A program made the translations under genes and the position numbers. Positions 8,339 to 22,541 of a stretch of DNA of 64,000 nt are shown here, one piece after another. The stretch's first letter is position 1, and each line of letters starts with the position of its first letter. This stretch comes from an uncultured Opitutia bacterium (GTDB taxonomy: Bacteria > Verrucomicrobiota > Verrucomicrobiia > Opitutales > UBA953), in contig CAMFKE010000009.1 in the NCBI GenBank assembly GCA_945957395.1, positions 62,001 through 126,000 on the forward strand, read 5' to 3'. The notes under the pieces are model-generated. The model was not told the origin of the DNA. It searched no databases and worked only from the letters and a program-made list of their open reading frames with translations.

Positions 8339-8914
8339 ATGTCCGACTCCCTCTCCGATTACCGCTGGTACGCCGTCCAGACCCTCTCCAACATGGAGAA
8401 CAAGGTCACCAAGTACCTGACCAAATTCATCGAAGTGGAAGAGATGGGCGAATTCATCGACCAGGTCCTCATGCCCACCGAGAAAGTCTCGGAGGTCAAA
8501 GGCGGAAAAAAGAAGGAAATCGTTCGCAAACTGTACCCCAACTACCTCTTCCTCCGGATGAAGATGTACGACGCCGACGGCAAGGTGCTGCAAAAGCCTT
8601 GGTACTTCGTGCGTAATGTGCAGGGCGTCATCGGCTTCATCGGCGGTGACAACCCGGTCCCCCTCAAGCAGGTGGAGATCGAGCGCATCCTGGAACAGGT
8701 GAAGGCCGCCGAAGGCAAGGCGGTGCCTAAGGTGCAGTTCAATGTGAACGAAGAGGTGAAGATCAACGACGGCCCGTTCATGAATCTCACGGGACGCATC
8801 GACTCGGTTGACATCGAGCGCGGCAAACTCCAAGTCTCCGTCTCCATCTTCGGCCGCTTCACGCCTGTGGAACTCGAGTTCTGGCAGGTGGAACGCACGG
8901 CCCCCTCCAACTGA
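8339..8914 (+). CDS. nusG: Transcription termination/antitermination factor NusG
   Basis: A 191-residue NusG. The NGN domain begins RWYAVQTLSNMENKVTKYL and contains KLYPNYLFLRM and a VRNVQGVIGFIGG segment that contact the RNA polymerase clamp. The C-terminal KOW domain (VKINDGPFMNLTGRIDSVD) binds Rho or S10. Compared with E. coli NusG it has a slightly longer lysine-rich loop (KGGKKKE) in the NGN domain. It sits in the secE-nusG-rplK order. Confidence 0.96.
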   Translation: MSDSLSDYRWYAVQTLSNMENKVTKYLTKFIEVEEMGEFIDQVLMPTEKVSEVKGGKKKEIVRKLYPNYLFLRMKMYDADGKVLQKPWYFVRNVQGVIGFIGGDNPVPLKQVEIERILEQVKAAEGKAVPKVQFNVNEEVKINDGPFMNLTGRIDSVDIERGKLQVSVSIFGRFTPVELEFWQVERTAPSN

Positions 8915-8938
8915 CACCTTTAAAACAAAACAAAAACA

Positions 8939-9364
8939 ATGGCCAAGAAAGTCGTCGGCGAAATCCGCCTCCAGCTCCCCGCAGGTGCTGCCAATCCCGC
9001 CCCCCCCGTCGGCCCCGCGCTCGGCGCCAAGGGTGTGAACATCATGGCGTTCTGTAAGGAGTTCAACGCCCGCACCAAGGACCAGGCCGGTCTCATCCTG
9101 CCCGTGATCATCACGGTCTATCAGGACAAGTCCTTCACCTTCATCCTCAAGTCCCCGCCCGCCGCCGTCCTCCTCAAGAAGGCGGCCAAGATCGAATCCG
9201 GCTCGGGCGTTCCCAACAAGACCAAGGTCGGCAAGGTCACCCAGAAGCAGCTCCTCGAAATCGTGGAGATGAAGAAGAAGGACCTCAACGCCGCCAACCC
9301 CGAGCAGGCCGCCAAGATGATTGCCGGCACCGCTCGCTCGATGGGCATCGAAGTCGTCGGCTAA
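8939..9364 (+). CDS. rplK: 50S ribosomal protein L11
   Basis: A 141-residue uL11 of normal length. The proline-rich N-terminal hinge ([16 protein letters not shown]) is the thiostrepton/GTPase-centre region. The C-terminal domain binds the 1070 region of 23S rRNA ([17 protein letters not shown] end). It starts after an A-rich leader without a Shine-Dalgarno. It is followed by a strong terminator rather than by rplA, which is unusual. Confidence 0.97.
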   Translation: MAKKVVGEIRLQLPAGAANPAPPVGPALGAKGVNIMAFCKEFNARTKDQAGLILPVIITVYQDKSFTFILKSPPAAVLLKKAAKIESGSGVPNKTKVGKVTQKQLLEIVEMKKKDLNAANPEQAAKMIAGTARSMGIEVVG

Positions 9365-9393
9365 GGCCGGAGATTTCTCCCCTTCGAAAAACG

Positions 9394-9424
9394 AAAAGCC
9401 GCCCGGAAAACCGGGCGGCTTTTT
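9394..9424 (+). terminator. Strong intrinsic terminator after rplK
   Basis: A perfect 13-bp stem AAAAGCCGCCCGG / CCGGGCGGCTTTT with a 4-base AAAA loop; the T tract is the end of the stem. It separates rplK from the inserted Wzz-like gene and from rplA. Confidence 0.85.
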
Positions 9425-9488
9425 CGCGCTCCCATCCCTCGATGCGCAGCCGATAGCAGGGTTTTCGGTCCGAGCTCGACGCAAGCGA

Positions 9489-9517
9489 TTGACGAACGGG
9501 AGCGCCACCACAGTTTG
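9489..9517 (+). promoter_or_regulatory. Predicted promoter of the inserted Wzz-like gene
   Basis: TTGACG (9489-9494), 17-base spacer, AGTTTG (9512-9517). The -10, its flanking C and the GC discriminator (CAGTTTGCCGGGCC) match the tuf promoter (CAGTTTGCGGGCC) apart from one inserted C, and the first spacer bases are also alike. The predicted start falls about 3 bases before the ATG at 9527, so the mRNA may be leaderless. Confidence 0.5.
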
Positions 9518-9526
9518 CCGGGCCGA

Positions 9527-10450
9527 ATGAATTCTCCCGGATTTTCAGGCGAGGCGCGCTCAACGAGCTTTGAGCGCAAGGTAATCATCGGCGCTCTCAT
9601 CGCCATCGCCGCGACTTATCTCATCCTCTTCGCGTCCGCGATCCTCTACGACGCATGCGTCGAGCCCGAGTACAGGGCAGTTGCACGGTTCCAATTGCTC
9701 AGATTTCGCCTGGGGACATCAGGATTAAATGCGGGGGTGAATTCGAGCAATCCACCTGTGGATGCTCAGGACTTCGACATAAAGATCACCGAAATGAGCA
9801 GCAGCACAATCATCCGCCGCGTGATTCATCGGCTCACACCGGCAGAACGATGTGAAGCACTCACTCCATACTGGGAGGGAAACATCTTTACCGGCCCTCT
9901 CTCGGAGGAGGAGGTGCTTGGGAATTGCCGCCGCATTGTCCCTGATTGCGTATCGTTCACCGCCGCCGTCGAATTCAACCACCCAAACAAAGCACTCGCC
10001 CACAGAATCGCGGGCTACTTTGTCGAAGAAATCCAACGCTCCCACGACGAGTCGGTCGCAGAAGCCATTAATCCGCAGATTGAGCGCATAAAAATTCACA
10101 TCGACCAACTCCTCATGGAAATCAAGGTACTCCAGAAGCAAATGGCATTCACGCCAGACGCTGCTGCGATCGAAATTGAAAAGGCAATCCGCGGCAAGGA
10201 GGCGGCTTATGACCAGATACTCGCCACATACATACTTAAGGCCAAACAGACCGCGCTCGTCAGCCCAGCCATTAGGCTCCTTGACGCCCCAAGCGTCAGC
10301 GACCGCCCGGTGAACAAGAATCTGCCGCTTGTGCTGGTGATCGCGACCGGGGCGGCCACCGCCATATCCGCCCTCATCACTCTCGTCGCAGGAATCGCTC
10401 TGTTTCTGCGTCGGGCGGCGAATCCACCGACCGGGAACGGGCGCCCTTAA
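9527..10450 (+). CDS. Short Wzz-like polysaccharide co-polymerase lacking a kinase domain, inserted between rplK and rplA
   Basis: A 307-residue inner-membrane protein with transmembrane helices near residues 19-41 and near the C-terminus (after SVSDRPVNKN). It is clearly a relative of the Wzc-like protein at 22542. Shared stretches include VEPEYRAVARFQ against IEPEYKATARFQ, GNIFTGPLSEEEVLGNCR against GNIFSGPLSPEEVIGKCR, NHPNKALAHRIAGYFVEEIQR against a near-identical block, and SVSDRPVNKN against SVADRPVNKN. The long central coiled coil is shortened and the cytoplasmic tyrosine kinase is absent. Wzz proteins set polysaccharide chain length. The ATG at 9527 is preferred over an in-frame TTG at 9515 that lies inside the predicted -10. 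Codon use is less biased than in the flanking ribosomal genes. Confidence 0.85.
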   Translation: MNSPGFSGEARSTSFERKVIIGALIAIAATYLILFASAILYDACVEPEYRAVARFQLLRFRLGTSGLNAGVNSSNPPVDAQDFDIKITEMSSSTIIRRVIHRLTPAERCEALTPYWEGNIFTGPLSEEEVLGNCRRIVPDCVSFTAAVEFNHPNKALAHRIAGYFVEEIQRSHDESVAEAINPQIERIKIHIDQLLMEIKVLQKQMAFTPDAAAIEIEKAIRGKEAAYDQILATYILKAKQTALVSPAIRLLDAPSVSDRPVNKNLPLVLVIATGAATAISALITLVAGIALFLRRAANPPTGNGRP

Positions 10451-10470
10451 GGTTTTTTGAAAAATCCCGC

Positions 10471-10499
10471 TTGCCATCTGGTGCGCAGACTTCTTCTTC
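10471..10499 (+). promoter_or_regulatory. Weak candidate promoter for rplA
   Basis: After the Wzz-like stop codon comes an A/T-rich tract (TTTTTTGAAAAATCCCGC) leading into TTGCCA (10471-10476), a 17-base spacer and TTCTTC. The tract and -35 resemble the tuf promoter upstream region; the -10 is poor. The rest of the 113-base leader contains a small CTCC/GGAG hairpin before the rplA start. Confidence 0.3.
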
Positions 10500-10563
10500 C
10501 GCCCTCCCTTACCGCAGCACTCCGCAGCGGGAGACTAATCCAACCCTAGTCGTTACCAACACC

Positions 10564-11262
10564 ATGGCTGTCAAGCCCAGCAAGCGCTACCGCGCCGCCG
10601 CCGCCGTTGCCGACCTCACCAAGGCCTATTCCGTCAAGGAAGCCGCCGAAGTGGTCGCCAAGTTCCCGGCCGCCAAGTTCAACGAGACCGTCGAGGTCTA
10701 CGCCCGCCTGAACGTCGACCCGAAGCAGTCCGACCAGATGGTTCGCGGCACCGTTTCCCTCCCCAACGGCTCCGGCAAGACCATCCGCGTGATTGTCTTC
10801 ACCGAGAACCCCGCCGCCGCCCTTGAAGCCGGCGCCGATGCCGCCGGCCTCAACGACCTTATCGACAAGGTCTCCGGCGGCTGGATGGACTTCGATGTGG
10901 CCATCTCCACCGTCTCCGCCATGAAGGACGTCCGCAAGGTCGCCCGCGTGCTCGGTCCCCGCGGCCTCATGCCCAACCCGAAGTCGGGTACCGTCACCGA
11001 CGACGTGGCCAAGACCATCAAGGAAGTGAAGGCCGGTCGCGTCGAGTTCAAGATGGATAAGACCGCCAACATCGCGATCATCGTCGGCAAGAAGTCCTTC
11101 ACCGCCGAGCAGCTCCAGCAGAACGCCGAAGCCGCCATCGCCGCCCTCGTGAAGGCCAAGCCCGACGCCCTCCGCGGCGTGCAGTTCATCAAGTCGCTGA
11201 CCCTGGCCTCCACCATGAGCCCCGGCGTCAAGGTCGACATCAAGCCCTACGCCGCCCTCTAA
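10564..11262 (+). CDS. rplA: 50S ribosomal protein L1
   Basis: A 232-residue uL1, the mobile L1-stalk protein of the large subunit and commonly a translational repressor of its own operon. The hallmark VLGPRGLMPNPKSGTVT is present near the middle. The start at 10564 (MAVKPSKRYRAA) is chosen because upstream in-frame codons are not family-like. Normally it follows rplK directly; here 1.2 kb and a foreign gene lie between them. Confidence 0.97.
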   Translation: MAVKPSKRYRAAAAVADLTKAYSVKEAAEVVAKFPAAKFNETVEVYARLNVDPKQSDQMVRGTVSLPNGSGKTIRVIVFTENPAAALEAGADAAGLNDLIDKVSGGWMDFDVAISTVSAMKDVRKVARVLGPRGLMPNPKSGTVTDDVAKTIKEVKAGRVEFKMDKTANIAIIVGKKSFTAEQLQQNAEAAIAALVKAKPDALRGVQFIKSLTLASTMSPGVKVDIKPYAAL

Positions 11263-11299
11263 GCGGCAGCGCATCCACAAAGCCCTTACGCACACCACC

Positions 11300-11791
11300 A
11301 TGCGCGAAGAAAAGAAATTCCTCGTCGAAGAAGTCGCCGGCCACCTGGCCAAGTCGAGCTACATCATGCTCGCCGACTTCACCAAGGTGACCGTCGAAGA
11401 CGCCGCCATCATCCGTAACGAACTCCGCCCCCTCGGCGCCGAGTATCACGTGGTGAAGAACAGCATCTTCAACATCGCCGCCAAGCAGGCCAACCTGCCC
11501 GACTTCACCAAGCACCTCACCGGCCACACCGCCATCATCACCGGCGGCGACGACGCCCCCGGCGTCGCCAAGGTCCTCGTGAAGTTCTTCAAGGACAAGC
11601 AGAAGCTCGACGTCAAGGTCGGCGCCATGGACGGCAAGGTCCTCACTCGCGAAGAGATCGAGACCCTGTCCAAGCTGCCCAACCTCGCCGGCATCCGCGC
11701 CCAGCTGCTCTCGCTCCTGCAGACCCCCGCGTCGCAGTTCGCCCGCCTCCTCGTCGCCAAGAACGAGAAGGAAGAAGGCAAGGCCGCCTAA
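11300..11791 (+). CDS. rplJ: 50S ribosomal protein L10
   Basis: A 163-residue uL10, base of the L7/L12 stalk. The N-terminal rRNA-binding domain begins MREEKKFLVEEVAGHLAKSS, and VVKNSIFNIAAKQ is the conserved core helix. The C-terminal helix that anchors L12 dimers is Lys/Glu-rich (RLLVAKNEKEEGKAA). Only 37 bases separate it from rplA, so there is no room for the long L10-binding leader known from enterobacteria. Confidence 0.96.
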   Translation: MREEKKFLVEEVAGHLAKSSYIMLADFTKVTVEDAAIIRNELRPLGAEYHVVKNSIFNIAAKQANLPDFTKHLTGHTAIITGGDDAPGVAKVLVKFFKDKQKLDVKVGAMDGKVLTREEIETLSKLPNLAGIRAQLLSLLQTPASQFARLLVAKNEKEEGKAA

Positions 11792-11799
11792 CCCATTTC

Positions 11800-11820
11800 C
11801 CGGCCGCGCGTCGCGGCCGG
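11800..11820 (+). promoter_or_regulatory. Hairpin between rplJ and rplL
   Basis: A 9-bp GC stem CCGGCCGCG / CGCGGCCGG with a 3-base loop, no T tract. The 121-base rplJ-rplL gap also has a weaker GAGGC/GCCTC pairing near 11850. It may be an attenuator, an RNase III-type processing site, or a 3'-end stabiliser that lets rplL be expressed above rplJ. Confidence 0.45.
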
Positions 11821-11912
11821 GGATACACACAACCAACGAACCCCGTTGGGAGGCCCTGGCGCCTCTTAAATGACGCGCGTCGCGTCGCCAACACTTCAAG
11901 GAAACAAATACC

Positions 11913-12287
<375 letters not shown>

Positions 12288-12319
12288 GACGACTTTCGCA
12301 CAAGCGAATCAGCCTTTTG

Positions 12320-12354
12320 CCGACGACCCCGAAACGGGTCGTCGGTTCTTTTTT
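12320..12354 (+). terminator. Intrinsic terminator after rplL
   Basis: A 10-bp stem CCGACGACCC / GGGTCGTCGG (12320-12329 with 12336-12345) is followed by TTCTTTTTT. It separates rplJL from rpoBC, at least in part. Confidence 0.85.
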
Positions 12355-12439
12355 GTCCTATCGCCACATGCCGGCCAGCCCTCCCTATTCGATGCGCCTT
12401 CCAAAACCGAGCCCTCTCGGCCAAGCAAAGCCAGGCTAA

Positions 12440-12575
12440 TGACGTTCGCGAAATAAGAGATGATGTTTTTTACAATTCAGACAACCAAAACACTCATTTA
12501 CAAAACATTTACTTTGATTTTCGCCTTTACCGGCCTCCGGAAAGGGGGCTTTCTCCGCCCTCTTTTTCCACACTT
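12440..12575 (+). promoter_or_regulatory. A/T-rich promoter and leader region of rpoB
   Basis: After the rplL terminator the sequence turns sharply A/T-rich (about 12450-12520), unlike anything else nearby. Two TTTACA hexamers (12469-12474 and 12497-12502) could be -35 elements, but no convincing -10 lies 17 bases downstream of either. The last 40 bases hold a GGAAAG / CTTTCTCC pairing just ahead of the start codon. The exact promoter cannot be fixed by eye. Confidence 0.35.
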
Positions 12576-16376
<3,801 letters not shown>

Positions 16377-16403
16377 TCTTCAACCGCCATAGCATCCCTT
16401 CCG

Positions 16404-20570
<4,167 letters not shown>

Positions 20571-20585
20571 TTACCGGTCAAGCTC

Positions 20586-20615
20586 AAGCCCCTCGGAGAA
20601 ATCCGGGGGGCTTTA
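20586..20615 (+). terminator. Intrinsic terminator after rpoC
   Basis: An 11-bp stem (20586-20596 with 20603-20613, one G·T pair) ends in CTTTAT. It closes the rpoBC operon before the polysaccharide module. Confidence 0.7.
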
Positions 20616-20673
20616 TGCTTGCCCATCACTCCAAAAGAGATTCCCCCATAACCGACCTACCCCCGCAACTCTC

Positions 20674-21840
20674 ATGCTTAACAAAACCATTCTCGTTGCC
20701 GCACTCTCCGCACTGCCCTTCGGTGCATCCACGTTCGCCGGCTCCCCTCTCATCTCCCTCACTGAAGATGGCTCTGCGGCGATTTTCTTCGTCGCCGACG
20801 CTTCAGCCACGTACAGCGACAACATCTACTACCAGAAGAACAAGACGGATGATGTCATCTTCACCGTGGCGCCCGGCTTCGAGCTCGTCGCCGGCGGTGA
20901 CGGCAACACCAAGTTCAGCGTCGTCTTCAAGGAGGCGTTCAACGCCTACCTGGACAACGACCAGCTCAACACCCAGCTGGCCAACGTCGACGCCAAGCTC
21001 ACCTACGACACGGGTTCGCCCCTGAAGGCCACCCTCACCGGCGGATTCCACCAGACGGCTCAGCCCAACAACCAGGTCGCGGGCATCATTCAGAACGACA
21101 TCGTCACCACGGACACGTTCTATGCCGGACTGAACGCCGAGCTCCAGGCGACCGAAAAGTCCACCCTCGTCACCGGCGCCAGGTATAACGGCGTGCGCTA
21201 CACCAATTACGGCGACCTGTTCAACGACACGGACTCTTTCTCCATCCCGGTCTCCTGGTACTACTCCGTCACCGAGAAGCTTCAGGCTGGTTTCACTTAC
21301 CAGTACACCTACACTGACATCGCCGGCAGCGCGTTCAGCCCCAGCGGAGACCAGCAGATTCACTTCGGCGGTCTTACCGCGCGCGGCGAAGTGACGGACA
21401 AACTCAAGCTCGAAGCCAACGCCGGCATCGGCTACTCCGAGCTTAGCCGAGACAACGGCTTCGGTGGCCAGGACGACACGACCTTCAACTTCTCGCTGAC
21501 CTCCACCTACGCCGCCACGGAAAAAGTGACCCTCTCGCTGACCGGAGCCCGCGAATTCTCCGTCGGCGCACTTGGCCAGCAGCTCACCACCACGCGCGGC
21601 GTGTTTGGCGTGAACTACGCCTTCGCCGAAGACTGGTCCGCCAACGCCAACACCGGCTACGCCGTTCAGGAATTCAATCCGGGCAAGGATAACATCTTCT
21701 CCGCCGGCGCCGGCTTGGCGTACACGCCGAACAAGTACTGGAAGATTTCCGCCAACTACTCCTACATGTACGATGATTCGACCCGCGTCGCGAACTTCGA
21801 CAACCACATGTTCAGCCTCTCCGCGTCCCTGAAGTATTGA
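20674..21840 (+). CDS. Outer-membrane β-barrel protein of the polysaccharide module
   Basis: A 388-residue secreted protein with signal peptide residues 1-22 (cleavage after STFA). The mature part is a series of amphipathic β-strands with alternating Tyr/Phe/Val. It ends in the aromatic C-terminal β-signal SLSASLKY, as in outer-membrane barrels inserted by BamA. It resembles BBP2/EpsL-like barrels found next to Wza/Wzc genes, so a role as a polysaccharide outer-membrane partner is inferred. A porin role cannot be excluded. It is followed by a terminator, so it may be transcribed apart from wza. Confidence 0.8.
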   Translation: MLNKTILVAALSALPFGASTFAGSPLISLTEDGSAAIFFVADASATYSDNIYYQKNKTDDVIFTVAPGFELVAGGDGNTKFSVVFKEAFNAYLDNDQLNTQLANVDAKLTYDTGSPLKATLTGGFHQTAQPNNQVAGIIQNDIVTTDTFYAGLNAELQATEKSTLVTGARYNGVRYTNYGDLFNDTDSFSIPVSWYYSVTEKLQAGFTYQYTYTDIAGSAFSPSGDQQIHFGGLTARGEVTDKLKLEANAGIGYSELSRDNGFGGQDDTTFNFSLTSTYAATEKVTLSLTGAREFSVGALGQQLTTTRGVFGVNYAFAEDWSANANTGYAVQEFNPGKDNIFSAGAGLAYTPNKYWKISANYSYMYDDSTRVANFDNHMFSLSASLKY

Positions 21841-21869
21841 TTTTTCATCACTCGCGCGATTGCACTCTT

Positions 21870-21903
21870 GAGGAAGGTGACACACTCACCTTCCTCTTTT
21901 TTT
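21870..21903 (+). terminator. Terminator ending 2 bases before the wza start codon
   Basis: A perfect 11-bp stem GAGGAAGGTGA / TCACCTTCCTC with a 5-base loop is followed by seven T residues (21897-21903). The Wza-like ATG is at 21906. The only Shine-Dalgarno-like sequence (GGAAGG) lies in the 5' arm of the stem. Confidence 0.85.
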
Positions 21904-21905
21904 CC

Positions 21906-22538
21906 ATGAAAATCCCCCTTCCACTCATCCTCCTGAGCGGATTCTGTCTGCTCTCCTCCGGATGCACCGACACCGGTGACACGATGATGCCGACGCACGA
22001 TGCGGCAGCCGTGCAGGCTGGCCCCAAAACAGGCCAGCCCTCGGACAATTACACCCTAAGGCCGACCGACCTTCTCAGGGTTTCGCTTTACCAAGAGCCT
22101 GACTTCAATGCGGACGCCCAAGTCGACCAAGACGGCGATGTGATTCTCCCCTTGATCGGCAAAGTCCATGTCGCAGGCAAGACCCTCACCGAAACGCAGG
22201 TGCTCATCACCGAGAAGCTCAAGCGATTCTTCAAGGAACCCAGCCTTACGCTCCTCATCCTCAAGTATGCGGAACGCAAGGTCTACATCGACGGTATGGT
22301 TGGTCGTGCGGGCCCGGTGCTCTTCCCCCCTGAGGAGAAGCTGACACTCAGCAAGGCGATTTCCATTGCCGGCGGCATCCTGCCGCGCGGCGAGCGCTCC
22401 GACGTGAAGCTCACCAGGATGATCGACGGAAAGGAAAAGACCATAACCGTCGACATGTCTGAGATCAATGCGGGCCGCTCGCCTGACATCGAACTCCAGG
22501 AAAACGACCGCATCTACGTCCGCGACAGCCGCATCTGA
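21906..22538 (+). CDS. Wza-like polysaccharide export lipoprotein
   Basis: A 210-residue lipoprotein: signal peptide with lipobox LLSSGC (Cys20), then a Poly_export domain (YTLRPTDLLRVSLYQEPDFN, then QVDQDGDVILPLIGKV) and one SLBB domain (VYIDGMVGRAGPVLFP, then SIAGGILPRGERSDVKLTR). Wza forms the periplasm and outer-membrane conduit for capsule or exopolysaccharide. This version is about half the E. coli length and lacks the second SLBB repeat and the C-terminal pore helix. The β-barrel encoded upstream may therefore supply the outer-membrane pore (inference). It is followed at 3 bases by the Wzc-like gene. Confidence 0.9.
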   Translation: MKIPLPLILLSGFCLLSSGCTDTGDTMMPTHDAAAVQAGPKTGQPSDNYTLRPTDLLRVSLYQEPDFNADAQVDQDGDVILPLIGKVHVAGKTLTETQVLITEKLKRFFKEPSLTLLILKYAERKVYIDGMVGRAGPVLFPPEEKLTLSKAISIAGGILPRGERSDVKLTRMIDGKEKTITVDMSEINAGRSPDIELQENDRIYVRDSRI

Positions 22539-22541
22539 TCC

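Noticed and set aside
9515-9526. TTG start four codons upstream for the Wzz-like protein
   Set aside because: The TTG lies inside the predicted -10 hexamer; ATG at 9527 is the better start.
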